Shown here piece after piece: positions 17,340 to 26,675 of a DNA stretch of 64,000 bases. Position 1 is the first letter of the stretch. Each line of letters begins with the position of its first letter. The notes beneath the pieces were generated by a model, which had not been told where the DNA came from, did no database searches, and was given only the letters and a program-made list of their open reading frames with translations. Both the position numbers and the translations under genes were made by a program. The stretch is from Candidatus Zymogenus saltonus (lineage in GTDB: Bacteria > Desulfobacterota > Zymogenia > Zymogenales > Zymogenaceae): assembly GCA_016929395.1 (NCBI GenBank), contig JAFGIX010000032.1, forward strand, positions 55,418 through 119,417, read 5' to 3'.

Positions 17340-17828
17340 ATGAGCTTTACACAGCTTGTCCTTTATGAGGAAGAGTTCAAGAGAATAAACGATGTCTTGA
17401 CAAAACTCTACTCCGAGACAAATGCCAAGGTTATCTTTCTTGTTGACAGGAATGGTCAGCTGATTGCAAATACCGGCGAGACCGAGAACCTTGACACTAC
17501 TTCTCTGGCGTCCCTTACCGCGGGTAACATCGCCGCCACAGGAAGTATGGCCAAACTCTTGGGAGAAAAAGAATTTACCATTATCTTCCACGAGGGATAT
17601 AGGGATAATATCTATATCTCGATAGTCGGCAGACGCGTAATTATGGTTGTTATATTCGATGAACGATCCTCGTTGGGACTCGTAAGATTAAGGGCCAAGA
17701 AGGCTGGGGATGATCTGACGACGATTTTTGATGAGTTACTCAGAAAAGTGGATTCAAAAACGGAAGAAGGCGTTTCACCCTTCGCTGAAATCACCGACGA
17801 TGATATTGACAAGCTCTTTAGCGAGTAG
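17340..17828 (+). CDS. Roadblock/LC7 domain protein (MglB-like)
   Basis: A 162-residue protein with one roadblock/LC7 fold: N-terminal helix, '[18 protein letters not shown]', a central helix '[17 protein letters not shown]', then two strands and a terminal helix. In MglB proteins this fold forms dimers that act as GTPase-activating partner of MglA. The C-terminus adds an acidic tail ending '[10 protein letters not shown]'. It lies 17 bases before mglA. Role by context: control of cell polarity or motility through MglA. Confidence 0.88.
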   Translation: MSFTQLVLYEEEFKRINDVLTKLYSETNAKVIFLVDRNGQLIANTGETENLDTTSLASLTAGNIAATGSMAKLLGEKEFTIIFHEGYRDNIYISIVGRRVIMVVIFDERSSLGLVRLRAKKAGDDLTTIFDELLRKVDSKTEEGVSPFAEITDDDIDKLFSE

Positions 17829-17845
17829 GAGGAGAGCAGTACTTT

Positions 17846-18439
17846 ATGTCATTTATCAATTATCCGGCAAGAGAAATTAACTGTAAGATAGTTTATTATG
17901 GTCCCGGATTGTGCGGCAAAACTACAAATTTACAGTATATATATAAGAAGACAAATCCGGATGCCAAGGGCAAGATGATATCCCTGGCAACCGAAACGGA
18001 GAGGACCCTCTTCTTTGACTTTCTCCCCTTGTCCCTTGGGGAAATCAGGGGCTTTAAAACGAGATTCCACCTGTACACCGTTCCGGGGCAGGTGTTCTAC
18101 GATGCAAGCAGAAAACTGATACTTAAAGGGGTGGACGGGATCGTCTTTGTGGCCGATTCCCAGGTCGAGCGCATGGAGGCCAATGTAGAAAGTGTAGAAA
18201 ACCTGAAAGCAAATCTGGTGGAACAGGGTTATTCCCTCGATTTGATTCCCTACGTAATGCAGTATAACAAGAGGGACCTACCAAACGCCGCCCCGGTCGA
18301 AGAAATGAGGAAACTGCTGAATCCGAACGGCGTGCCTGAATTCGAGTCGATAGCGACCGAAGGGCCGGGCGTGTTCGAGACACTTAAGTCGGTGGCCAAG
18401 CTCGTCCTCGTCGAGCTCAAGAAGGGGGCAGGCGGGTAG
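17846..18439 (+). CDS. mglA: Ras-like GTPase MglA
   Basis: A 197-residue small GTPase of the bacterial MglA type. G1 is '[16 protein letters not shown]', G3 is replaced by the MglA form '[15 protein letters not shown]' (TVPGQ instead of DxxG), and G4 is 'NKRDLP'. Length is typical. MglA with GTP marks the leading pole and drives motility machinery in Myxococcus-type systems. No motor or frz genes lie nearby, so its task here is open. It is translationally close to the roadblock gene (17-base gap). Confidence 0.95.
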   Translation: MSFINYPAREINCKIVYYGPGLCGKTTNLQYIYKKTNPDAKGKMISLATETERTLFFDFLPLSLGEIRGFKTRFHLYTVPGQVFYDASRKLILKGVDGIVFVADSQVERMEANVESVENLKANLVEQGYSLDLIPYVMQYNKRDLPNAAPVEEMRKLLNPNGVPEFESIATEGPGVFETLKSVAKLVLVELKKGAGG

Positions 18440-18600
18440 TAAGGTTGGGGACGGGCAGGTGGTGCAGGTGGGGGAAGGGGGGGGTAAGTGAGGTTTGGTT
18501 AAGTGGGGGGAGTGGGGAAAAGGGGAAGGGGGAGGGGAGTAAGTGATGCAGGGTGGATCGGTAAGGGAGAGGGGGGGCGGTGATAGAAATAAACTGTTTT
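18440..18600 (+). repeat. G-rich low-complexity spacer after mglA
   Basis: About 150 bases of GGT, GGGG and GTAAGTG-like runs without coding sense. It contains many G-tracts on the coding strand and could form quadruplexes in RNA or DNA. Confidence 0.55.
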
Positions 18601-18602
18601 TT

Positions 18603-18639
18603 AAAATATTTCAACTTATTTTTTCAGTTGAAATATTTT
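18603..18639 (+). terminator. AT-rich perfect hairpin, possible terminator or operator
   Basis: AAAATATTTCAAC and GTTGAAATATTTT form a perfect 13-bp inverted repeat with an 11-base loop, followed by TTC. It could end the mglA transcript. The right arm contains the -35 box of the tRNA-Asn promoter. Confidence 0.5.
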
Positions 18640-18655
18640 TCTATATGTGTAATAT
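18628..18655 (+). promoter_or_regulatory. Promoter of tRNA-Asn
   Basis: TTGAAA, a 16-base spacer and TAATAT, ending 14 bases before the tRNA. The -35 box lies inside the right arm of the 18603-18639 inverted repeat. Confidence 0.6.
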
Positions 18656-18669
18656 ATAAAACAAATCGA

Positions 18670-18745
18670 TCCTCGGTAGCTCAGTTGGTAGAGCGGGTGG
18701 CTGTTAACCACCATGTCACAGGTTCGAGTCCTGTCCGGGGAGCCA
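18670..18745 (+). tRNA. tRNA-Asn (GUU)
   Basis: 76-base cloverleaf with acceptor stem TCCTCGG/CCGGGGA, anticodon loop CTGTTAA (anticodon GTT), T-loop TTCGAGT and encoded CCA. Confidence 0.97.
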
Positions 18746-18755
18746 GTAATCTAAA

Positions 18756-18786
18756 GGGGTTGGGCGTTTTGCCTAACCCCTTTTTT
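18756..18786 (+). terminator. Rho-independent terminator of tRNA-Asn
   Basis: GGGGTTGGGC pairs with GCCTAACCCC (one G-T pair), with a five-base loop, followed by six T. Confidence 0.92.
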
Positions 18787-19090
18787 GCCGGGAAACTGCG
18801 CGGCCTCCATCTGTCGTGATCTTTCTTCCCCGCTTCGATTGAGCCAGTGATTTTCATCCGTGGAAAGCGGGCGTAAAACGATTTTTAAAGACCACGTGTG
18901 GAAATAGCAATTCAGGTTTGGTTTCAGAATTAAATCGTCAGTCAACGGCCTCGAATAATCAAAAGCCGAAGTGGCAGCCGGGGGAGGGCAACCTCCCTCA
19001 GCCTCCCGATAGTTGAAGAATCTTCTTGACTTAGAAAATGGATTAAGAAGGGTATTTAATAATTTTATAAACTTTGCAACAGTAGAAAAA
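18787..19090 (+). other. Non-coding stretch between tRNA-Asn and the CMD gene
   Basis: No supported gene. The minus strand is open across most of it, but the translation has no known motif and begins inside the CMD-family gene. This may be a decayed element next to a tRNA; I see no inverted ends or direct repeats. Confidence 0.4.
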
Positions 19091-19663
19091 ATGACACAAA
19101 AATTTGACAAAAAAGTATTCACAGCAAGTTTGCTAACAAAGGATTTAGGAATTCTTTTATACAATCTTCCGCACATTATTGGTTCGTTGCGAAGTAAAAA
19201 AATAAGTAAAGCTTTTAAGGAAAAAATTATGATCGTGGTTACTGCGGTCAATGGATGTATCTATTGTGCATGGTTTCATGCGAAACAAGCGGTATCAAGC
19301 GGAATAAGTGAAGATGAAGTAAAAAATATGTTAAACCTGCAATTCAAGGCGGATGCCTCTGATTTTGAGACAATGGGACTATTATACGCACAACATTATG
19401 CTGAAACCAACAGAAATCCAAATGAAGAAATGAAAGCAAGATTGTTCGAGTATTATGGAGAAAAGACAGCAAAACATATAATTCTAATAATTAGGATGAT
19501 TTTCTTTGGAAACCTTTCGGGAAATACATTTGATGCTTTTTTAAGCCGATTGAGAGGGAACAAGGCCCAAAATAGTAATGTTATTTTTGAACTATTTTTT
19601 TTCATCTTTACTGCTCCTTTCTTAATCCCACTTATTCCTTTTACAAAAAAAATACAAAACTAA
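19091..19663 (+). CDS. Carboxymuconolactone decarboxylase (AhpD-like) family protein
   Basis: A 190-residue all-helical protein with the AhpD-like site 'NGCIYCAWFHAKQA', i.e. C-x2-C-x3-H, used for peroxidase-type redox chemistry in this family. The C-terminal 25 residues are strongly hydrophobic ('FFIFTAPFLIPLIPF'), suggesting membrane attachment, which is unusual. ATG 19091 is used; the frame is open back to a TTG at 19013, but neither has a clear ribosome site. Base composition is distinctly AT-rich compared with neighbours, so transfer is likely. The substrate is unknown. Confidence 0.7.
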   Translation: MTQKFDKKVFTASLLTKDLGILLYNLPHIIGSLRSKKISKAFKEKIMIVVTAVNGCIYCAWFHAKQAVSSGISEDEVKNMLNLQFKADASDFETMGLLYAQHYAETNRNPNEEMKARLFEYYGEKTAKHIILIIRMIFFGNLSGNTFDAFLSRLRGNKAQNSNVIFELFFFIFTAPFLIPLIPFTKKIQN

Positions 19664-19876
19664 TTAGTCGATTATTATTATAAAGAATGGAAAGCACAAT
19701 AGTGAAAAAGGCAGTAACAGGATTTCAATACTAAAGGAAAAGATTCCTGAATTCACCATTTCAAGTTAAGGCGACCTTCCTTTACGCTTGTAGGTTTTTG
19801 TAAAAAATCGTGAAACAAGTTAATCGCTTGTTCGTCCTTTTTAAGAAAATTTGATTATTTTCCGGAGGGTTTTCAA

Positions 19877-21985
19877 ATGAAAAAAGCCGTATCTTTTTTA
19901 ACAGTGGTTTTTTTCTCGATAATGCTGCTGCCTCAAATTGGGTGCGCTCTCGAGAAGGAAACCGAGTCTTCTTTAAATAGGGAGATAGAAGCAATGAACC
20001 TTTCAGAGAAAGCAAAAAAAATATTCGGAAAAAATGGTTTTGTCATAGTCCCGGGCTTTGAAGATGAAATTACCGACATTTACAAACAGGCCGATGAAGA
20101 TGACGAGCCCGTCTTTGTCACCACGGACGCCGTCCTGCACACCGCCCATATCTTCTACGACTACCTGCTGCGTATCCTCGAAATGGATAAGCTGTACGCA
20201 ACGCTTCTGAGGCTTATCGACAGGATGCTTGCAATCTCTGTTGAGCAGTACAACGATGCCCAGGACGAATCGGTAAAGGAGGCGGCCCGGCTCAACATCG
20301 GGTATTTCGCCGTGGCAAAGAAGATCTTCGATCCCGCCTACGAGGTCGGATACGGTCTCGATGAATTGGTCAATAAGGAGATCGAAAATATCAAGGCCCA
20401 CAAGGATATAAAGTACAGGGAGCTTCTGACCTATGTCGAGAACCCAGGCCTTTATACAACCCCCTATGCCTTTGAGGATTACTCTCAGTACGTGCCGAGG
20501 GGCCACTACACGAGAAACGAGAAGTTCGAGACCTATTTCAAGGCGATGATGTGGCACGGCCGGATCGACTTCAAGCTTAAGCCCGGGGAAAGTGAAGAGG
20601 CCCAGAAGCACGGGCTTATGATGACCCTTCAGGCCCTACTTATCAGCGACGCGCTGATGAGAGACGAAGAGGCCTTTACCCTTTGGAAACAGATCTATGA
20701 GCCGACGACCTATTTTGTGGGCAAGACCGATGACCTCGATGTTTACGATTACAGGAAGTTGATGAAAAAGATATTTCCCAAAGGGGGCGGTGTTGATAAG
20801 TACGGCGATATTGACAATGTTTTAAAATTCATCGATGAGGCGATGAAGCTGCACCCGCCGAAGATACTTTCCGGTGCCGCGTTCGTAGAAGACGGCAAGT
20901 TTGAAAACACCACGATGGGTTTCAGGTTTATGGGACAGCGGTTCATCCCGGATTCGTATATCTTTCAGAACCTCGTATACGGTGCGAAGAAGTTCAAATA
21001 TACCGGAAGCGGGAAACCCTTTACCATGGAGGAAATCCCAAATTTCGGGCCTTCGAGGGCCTTCCCCCGGGGCCTCGATATATTTGCCGTCTTAGGCTCG
21101 GATAGGGCTCACGAGATACTGAAGCTCGAGGGGGACACGGACTACACGTATTACGAAGAGCAGATAAACCTCTTGAAAAAGGAATTTTCCTCAAAGACGA
21201 CCGAGGACTGGGGGCAAAACCTGTACTGGAGGTGGCTGTACGCCCTTATCCCCCTCCTTGATGCCAAGTCGGGAGACTCGGTACCGGCATTTATGTCGAC
21301 CGTCGCCTGGATGGACAAGGAGCTTCAGACCGCCCTCGGTTCATGGGCGGAGCTGCGCCACGACACGATCCTGTACGCAAAGCAGAGCTATACAATGGTG
21401 GGCCGGGGTATGCCGATCGAGGTAAAATTTCCCTACGGCTACGTTGAGCCATACCCGGAGGTGTATGGACGGATTGAGGAGATGATGGCCGACCTCGGGG
21501 CAAACCTTGACGCCCTCGGGATCGCTCCGGAGGGCGTGCCCGAGAAGATCCGGAAATTTGAGGAGCTGCTGGCCCAGCTGAAGACCATTTCAGAAAAGGA
21601 GCTGAGAGACGAAGAATTGAGTCAAGAGGAGTACAATACGATCAGAAAAGTCGGCACGAAGCTTGGATCGATGACGTATTTTTCGGGGGAGATCGCCAGG
21701 ATGATAACTTCCGATACGGACACAAAGATGGATATCATAGCGGACGTCCATACCGACCTAAATACCAGCTATGTCCTGGAGGTCGGCGTTGGCTCTCCCT
21801 TCAATATATTCGTTATTGTCGAGGACGCCAAGGGGAAGAGAATCTGCAGGGGGGGCGTCTTCTCGTTCTACGAGTTCAAGCATCCGATGTCCGACAGGCT
21901 GACGGACGAGAAGTGGCAGAAGATGAAAGAGGACAAAAAAAGACCGTCCCAGCCGCCTTGGATAAAAGCGATAACGGCGGAGTAG
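19877..21985 (+). CDS. DUF3160 domain lipoprotein
   Basis: A 702-residue protein with a signal sequence ending in a lipobox-like 'PQIGCA', so probably an outer-membrane or periplasmic lipoprotein. The mature part matches the DUF3160 family as I recall it: 'PVFVTTDAVLHTAHIFYDY' near the N-terminus and 'DVHTDLNTSYVLEVGVG' with 'FNIFVIVED' near the C-terminus. The function of the family is not known. GGAGGG lies nine bases before the ATG. It is a single gene followed by a terminator at 22221. Confidence 0.85.
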   Translation: MKKAVSFLTVVFFSIMLLPQIGCALEKETESSLNREIEAMNLSEKAKKIFGKNGFVIVPGFEDEITDIYKQADEDDEPVFVTTDAVLHTAHIFYDYLLRILEMDKLYATLLRLIDRMLAISVEQYNDAQDESVKEAARLNIGYFAVAKKIFDPAYEVGYGLDELVNKEIENIKAHKDIKYRELLTYVENPGLYTTPYAFEDYSQYVPRGHYTRNEKFETYFKAMMWHGRIDFKLKPGESEEAQKHGLMMTLQALLISDALMRDEEAFTLWKQIYEPTTYFVGKTDDLDVYDYRKLMKKIFPKGGGVDKYGDIDNVLKFIDEAMKLHPPKILSGAAFVEDGKFENTTMGFRFMGQRFIPDSYIFQNLVYGAKKFKYTGSGKPFTMEEIPNFGPSRAFPRGLDIFAVLGSDRAHEILKLEGDTDYTYYEEQINLLKKEFSSKTTEDWGQNLYWRWLYALIPLLDAKSGDSVPAFMSTVAWMDKELQTALGSWAELRHDTILYAKQSYTMVGRGMPIEVKFPYGYVEPYPEVYGRIEEMMADLGANLDALGIAPEGVPEKIRKFEELLAQLKTISEKELRDEELSQEEYNTIRKVGTKLGSMTYFSGEIARMITSDTDTKMDIIADVHTDLNTSYVLEVGVGSPFNIFVIVEDAKGKRICRGGVFSFYEFKHPMSDRLTDEKWQKMKEDKKRPSQPPWIKAITAE

Positions 21986-22220
21986 CTTATTAATTTGAAT
22001 CCTTAAATAGAAAGGACAAATGCGGAGGAAACGTCATAAAAAGAATAGCTTTTTTAACTTCGATGATATTATAACAAAACACACAAAAGATATTATCTAC
22101 CAAAGCGATGGCAACGCAACATCGCCGGCCAGCTATGCCGTGAATCAGAAATCCGGCGTGGATGGTGTCTTGGTATATGAGATCACTCTAAAACACAGTA
22201 AATCGATTTTACTATTAAAA

Positions 22221-22248
22221 AGCCCTGTTATAAAGCAGGGCTTTTTTT
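22221..22248 (+). terminator. Rho-independent terminator
   Basis: AGCCCTG and CAGGGCT form a 7-bp stem with an 8-base loop and a run of six T. It probably ends the DUF3160 transcript, about 235 bases after its stop. Confidence 0.88.
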
Positions 22249-22627
22249 CGCCCAATATTTATCTGCATTGGTCAAAAATTGTGTTAGCGGTTTGTCTGTC
22301 TGCAATCCGTTTTTACTTAACTACGCCGATTGTTATTAAAGACTTGCTCTCTCTATTGAAAACTTGGTAATACCTGGTGAGCCGTTTTTAAATGAAAATC
22401 AGGCATTTGGATTGCATTGATCCTGTGTCGATTTGTTCAGTAAAACGGTTTCGCTTTGTATCAAGGTTTGAACCTTTATCGAAAAGCCGATGGTATGAGG
22501 TCTCGGCTGTTAGTACATGACCCCATTTTTGGATTGATCAATTTTCCTATCCCAACATTGACCAGTCCTTGGCTTCCTTTAATGAAATCTCACTGTAGAA
22601 AAACATAGATGGAGAGGAAAAGAATGA
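22249..22627 (+). other. Gene-free stretch
   Basis: No open frame, hairpin or repeat that I would support. Confidence 0.5.
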
Positions 22628-23218
22628 CTACTTCTTTCCAAACCCATCTCTATACCGTGCGTATTTCAGGTATCTGCGATACTCCTCCAACATTTTGTCA
22701 TCAGGGGGAGTTTTTCGGGATCCTAGGGTGACGGCCGTATCGAGGCTCTCCACAGCCCCGTCCCAGTCTCTCAGGGCTATCTTTGTGAGGCCCATATGGT
22801 AGTGGAGGAGGTCATCGTCGGCTCCGAGGTTTATCACCCGCTCGTAGTACTCTATGGCGTGGTAGTAAAGCCCCATTTCGTGATAGGTGAGGCCGAGGTT
22901 GTGGTTGGCATCGGCAAGAGAGGGATTTATCTTCAGGGCGCTTGAAAAGGCCTTTAGGGCGCCCGCGTAGTCGCCTTTGTTGAAGCGGGAGATGCCGAGG
23001 TAGTTCAGAAGCTCGGGGTCATTGGGATTGGACTCGAGGGCCTCGGCAAAGACCGAGGCCGCGTCGTTGTATCTCCCGTCCCTGATCAACGAGACCCCGT
23101 AATCCACCCCCGAATGATCCTCCACAATCGATAAGGAAGTCCCCTTGATGATAAATATCAGCGCAATTACGGTGCCAATAATTAAAGAGAGTGTTATTAA
23201 GTATCCCCACTTCCTCAC
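22628..23218 (-). CDS. Membrane-anchored TPR protein
   Basis: A 196-residue protein with one N-terminal transmembrane segment (about residues 7-25) and four TPR units, for example 'LLNYLGISRFNKGDYAGALKAFSSALKINP' split over positions 69-98. The start is GTG at 23218, supported by GGAGG about ten bases upstream. TPR domain outside the membrane. Single gene on the minus strand; no partner is shown. Confidence 0.82.
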   Translation of the reverse strand: MRKWGYLITLSLIIGTVIALIFIIKGTSLSIVEDHSGVDYGVSLIRDGRYNDAASVFAEALESNPNDPELLNYLGISRFNKGDYAGALKAFSSALKINPSLADANHNLGLTYHEMGLYYHAIEYYERVINLGADDDLLHYHMGLTKIALRDWDGAVESLDTAVTLGSRKTPPDDKMLEEYRRYLKYARYRDGFGKK

Positions 23219-23372
23219 TTGAGGCCGACCTCCTTTAATAGTTTATGATCGGCTGTTTAAAAAAAAGTTCCAAAAAAACTTCACCATATAGACAAAAAAC
23301 CTTCTTTATGATACATTAAAAGCGGTCATGCGAATGTGATATAGAGCACCTTTTAAAAAGGGGTAGTTCATT

Positions 23373-23525
23373 ATGAAGAAAGTCAATTTCATTGTCAAGA
23401 CAAAGGATGCAAAGGCTGGAGATATAACCAAGGCCTTAAAGGACGTTAAGATCGATGTGTTGAGTGTGGCTCTTGTATACACCGAAGATGTCGCTGATGA
23501 TGAGGTTGAATCCTCGGAGGAATGA
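23373..23525 (+). CDS. Small protein of unknown function
   Basis: A 50-codon open frame starting MKKVNFIVKTKDAKAGD and ending in an acidic tail EVESSEE. AAGGGG lies about ten bases before the ATG. Codon choice resembles the neighbouring genes, and the residues alternate as in a beta-alpha-beta unit (charged start, amphipathic 'DITKALKDV', then 'DVLSVALVY'). No family recognised. It lies alone between a divergent TPR gene and the DUF362 gene. Confidence 0.5.
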   Translation: MKKVNFIVKTKDAKAGDITKALKDVKIDVLSVALVYTEDVADDEVESSEE

Positions 23526-23728
23526 TCTTTGGGTGTTTGAAAAGTTTTAGTTTGCAGGTTCTTTATAAGTACCTTGAGCAAATCAAGAGGAAGAACCCTT
23601 ATATCTAAAAGCGGGGGAGGAGTTGGCAATAGTAGGCGCGGAGGCCGAATGCGTTTTCGCATTATCGGTGATGCCCTATTTTGGCCAAATGAAACCCCGG
23701 GCATCAAGATAATTATTAAGTCCATTTT

Positions 23729-24709
23729 ATGAGTGTAAAAATGAAAGAGTTTTTTGATGAAAAGGGGAAGTTTTTCGCTCCGCCCCTAAAAGAGTGCCGT
23801 ATGGGGAGGAGATGTTTCCTGGCCGGCTCCTTAAAGGTTGGTGTATCGGCATTGGCCTCTACAGCTCTTCCCTTATATAGCAGTTTGGCCTCCGCCGCGG
23901 GTGGAACCACCCTCGCGGTGGCCACTGGCAGGAATTATCGAAACGTCGTAATCGACGCCGTCGACATGCTGGGGGGATTGGGGAGTTTCGTCTCCAGTGG
24001 GGAGCGGGTGGCGATAAAGCCTAACATCGGTTGGGACAGGACTCCGGAGCTCGCCGCCAACACCCACCCTATTGTCGTTAAGACGATTGCGGAGATGTGC
24101 CTCGACGCAGGGGCCAAAAGGATAACGGTCTTGGACAGGACGTGCGACGACGCCAGGAGGACATACGTAAACAGCGGCATAAAAAGCGCCGTTGAGGAGA
24201 TTAAGGATTCCAGGGTGAGGGTGGAGTACGTCAACATGGAAAGATTCGTCAAGATAAAGATACCCCGCGGGATAAAGCTGGAGGACCTCGAGGTCTATCG
24301 AACGGTTCTGGACGCCGATAAGCTGATCAACGTTCCGGTAGCCAAGAGCCACGGCCTGACGACACTTACCCTCTCGATGAAGAATCTTATGGGGGTGATT
24401 GGGGGGAGACGGGGGATGATCCACTGGGAGATAGACCAGAAGCTCGCCGACATCTCGACCGTCATAAGGCCTGACCTCATAGTCCTTGACGCCACGAGAA
24501 TCCTCACAAGAGGCGGGCCTTCGGGCGGGAATATCAAGAACGTAAAGGTGCTGAACAAGGTAATAGCGGGGACCGATCCCGTTGCTATCGATTCCTACGG
24601 GGCGACCCTCTTCGGCATTAAGGGCACCGATATAGGCCACATCGCTACCGCGTACAAGATGGGCCTGGGCGAGATAAACCTGAGCAAGGTTACCGTCAAG
24701 GGGGTCTGA
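23729..24709 (+). CDS. DUF362 domain protein with Tat signal
   Basis: A 326-residue protein. An N-terminal extension leads to a twin-arginine motif 'MGRRCFLAG' and a hydrophobic stretch ending 'LASAAGG', so it should be exported folded. The rest is DUF362: 'VAIKPNIGWDRTPE', 'CDDARRTYVNSGI', 'NVPVAKSHGLTTLTLSMKN', 'TRGGPSGG' and 'DPVAIDSYGATLFG'. Family members are thought to bind cofactors or metals, but no reaction is established to my knowledge. The next gene on the strand is a membrane polyferredoxin, a pairing that suggests a joint redox task. The start may be ATG 23729, 23741 or 23801. Confidence 0.85.
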   Translation: MSVKMKEFFDEKGKFFAPPLKECRMGRRCFLAGSLKVGVSALASTALPLYSSLASAAGGTTLAVATGRNYRNVVIDAVDMLGGLGSFVSSGERVAIKPNIGWDRTPELAANTHPIVVKTIAEMCLDAGAKRITVLDRTCDDARRTYVNSGIKSAVEEIKDSRVRVEYVNMERFVKIKIPRGIKLEDLEVYRTVLDADKLINVPVAKSHGLTTLTLSMKNLMGVIGGRRGMIHWEIDQKLADISTVIRPDLIVLDATRILTRGGPSGGNIKNVKVLNKVIAGTDPVAIDSYGATLFGIKGTDIGHIATAYKMGLGEINLSKVTVKGV

Positions 24710-25015
24710 TCCCTCAAGGGTCGGAGGGCTTCAAAGGCGAGAAAGGGTAGTCCCTTTTTATTTTCGGTTAATGGGGCCGATCCATATAGGATAGAGGGGA
24801 GGATCTCCAAGCTAATCCTTATGTCGATTCAGTTGCTGTCGAGGGGAGTTGGTCAATTAAGGAGCGGGGAACCGCGAAAAGAGCGGATGTCGGGCAGTTG
24901 TCGGGTCGAGGGGGGAGAGGGAAGGGTTGGGAGAAGGTTTTTGGAAAGTCAAGGGGATAGAGGTTGAATTTGAGTTTTTTTCGTTGCAAAATTGCAGGGC
25001 CTTTTTAGATTGCAG
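24710..25015 (+). other. Spacer with weak terminator and G-rich tract
   Basis: Holds a short hairpin AAAGGG-TAGT-CCCTTT with a T-rich tail at 24742-24764, likely ending the DUF362 transcript. A G-rich low-complexity stretch follows at about 24880-24960. No open frame is supported. Confidence 0.5.
24742..24764 (+). terminator. Short rho-independent terminator
   Basis: 6-bp stem AAAGGG/CCCTTT with a 4-base loop and T-rich tail, 33 bases after the DUF362 stop. Confidence 0.55.
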
Positions 25016-26638
25016 ATGGAAAAACGTCGCTCAAAAGCAGCTAAGAATATGCCGTCTCCCTATTTGAGGAGGGCGGTGCAACTCTTCTTCATCCTCATCT
25101 TTCTTACCCTGTTCGTCGCCACGACCTACCGGGGTGGAAACGAGGTCCACTATCCGATAAACGTCTTCTTCCAGGTGGACCCCCTCACCGCAATAGGGAA
25201 CATCCTCGCCACGAAGTCTTTTGAGGGATTTGTTGATTTCTTTCTGCCGTCCCTCATAATTCTCCTCGCAACGATAATCATCGGGCGCTTCTTCTGCGGC
25301 TGGGTCTGTCCAGTCGGAGGAGTCCTTGACCTCCTGCGCCCCGTGGTATATGGGGGGAAGGCGAGGGCGAGAGGAGCCGAGGGGGGACTATGGCTGAAAA
25401 ATGCGAAGTTCCCCAAGAGCCTGAAATACTACCTCCTGATCATCATCCTGATTCCGACGCTTTTCTCCGTCAACCTGACCGGCATCTTCGATCCCTTGAG
25501 CATCGCCATAAGATCCCTTACCATCGCAATCTATCCTCTATTTTCATCGCTGTCCTTTTCGATATTCAGTTGGTTGTTTGGGTTTGACCTTCCGGTAATT
25601 ACCCCCGTGACCGACGCAACTTACGGTTTTTTGTCGAGGATTATTCTCCCTTTTAAACAGGGCTTTTTCGCCCTCTCGATATTCAGCCTCGCGATCTTTC
25701 TGGGAATAATAATCGCCGAGAGGATAAGGCCCCGCTTCTGGTGCAGGTATCTATGCCCCCTGGGGGCGGTCCTCTCGATCTTCGCCACATTCTCCTTTCT
25801 GAAGAGGACTCCTGCAAGGCTCTGCAAGGACTGCCAGGATTGTTCCGACAACTGCATCATGGACGCCTTTTCGGAGTTTGAAAAGGGCGGGGACTTCCTG
25901 AAGGGCGAATGTATCCTCACCGAGGACTGTGTTACCCTTTGTCAAAAGGGAAGGGTTGAGAATACCTTAAGCCTGAAATCGATCCGGTCGAGGGGGGGGC
26001 GTTCGGATATAAGGCGGAGATACGTAATAACCTCGGCAATCGCCGGGCTTTTTGTCCAGCCGCTTCTCTCCGTATCGCCCGTGAGGAAGCTCAAAAAGGA
26101 GGGGGGGATCAACTTTCTCATCCGCCCCCCGGGGGCGATGGATGAGGCGGAGTTTATCGAGAGGTGCATCAAATGCACCGAGTGCATGATGGTGTGTCCC
26201 ACGGGAGGACTCCAGCCCGACATCGCGATGGGCGGGCTCGAATCGATATACTCCCCCGTCCTCGTTCCGAGGATAGGCTACTGCGAGTACCTCTGCACCC
26301 TCTGCGGACAGGTGTGCCCCACCGACGCCATAAGGGAGCTAAAAGTAGATGAAAAGAAGGAGACTGTAATCGGAAAGGCGTATATAGATACCGACAGGTG
26401 CCTTCCCTGGGCGCACAACGTCAACTGCATTGTCTGCGAGGAGCACTGCCCCACGGCGGACAAGGCCATAAAATATCATAAATGGAAGGAGGGAGACGAG
26501 CCTTCAACAGACGGATCCCCCTTGAAGAAGCCGTATGTAATATACGACCTCTGCGTCGGCTGCGGGATATGCGAGAACAAGTGTCCCATTGGAGGTCGCT
26601 CCGCGATAATCGTGACCTCCATGAAGGAAGAGATATAG
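25016..26638 (+). CDS. NapH-like membrane polyferredoxin
   Basis: A 540-residue protein. The N-terminal half has about five transmembrane segments with the NapH/CcoG-type motifs 'FFCGWVCPVGGVLDL' and 'RFWCRYLCPLGAVLS'. A Cys-rich loop 'CKDCQDCSDNC' follows. The C-terminal half carries further 4Fe-4S motifs ('CIKCTECMMVCPTGG', 'CTLCGQVCPTDA', 'CIVCEEHCP', 'CVGCGICENKCP'). It would move electrons between the membrane quinone pool and soluble or periplasmic partners. ATG 25016 begins 'MEKRRSK', a basic start suiting a cytoplasmic N-terminus. It follows the Tat-exported DUF362 gene. Confidence 0.88.
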   Translation: MEKRRSKAAKNMPSPYLRRAVQLFFILIFLTLFVATTYRGGNEVHYPINVFFQVDPLTAIGNILATKSFEGFVDFFLPSLIILLATIIIGRFFCGWVCPVGGVLDLLRPVVYGGKARARGAEGGLWLKNAKFPKSLKYYLLIIILIPTLFSVNLTGIFDPLSIAIRSLTIAIYPLFSSLSFSIFSWLFGFDLPVITPVTDATYGFLSRIILPFKQGFFALSIFSLAIFLGIIIAERIRPRFWCRYLCPLGAVLSIFATFSFLKRTPARLCKDCQDCSDNCIMDAFSEFEKGGDFLKGECILTEDCVTLCQKGRVENTLSLKSIRSRGGRSDIRRRYVITSAIAGLFVQPLLSVSPVRKLKKEGGINFLIRPPGAMDEAEFIERCIKCTECMMVCPTGGLQPDIAMGGLESIYSPVLVPRIGYCEYLCTLCGQVCPTDAIRELKVDEKKETVIGKAYIDTDRCLPWAHNVNCIVCEEHCPTADKAIKYHKWKEGDEPSTDGSPLKKPYVIYDLCVGCGICENKCPIGGRSAIIVTSMKEEI

Positions 26639-26675
26639 CCTGAATTTTTAAATTCTATCTGGAGTGATAATTGAA

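Noticed and set aside
18751..19251. Minus-strand open frame of 166 codons over the tRNA-Asn terminator
   Set aside because: It spans a terminator and the 5' part of the CMD gene, with no ribosome site and no family likeness.
22020..22370. 116-codon open frame after the DUF3160 gene
   Set aside because: A rho-independent terminator lies inside it, and the translation has no motif or ordered pattern.
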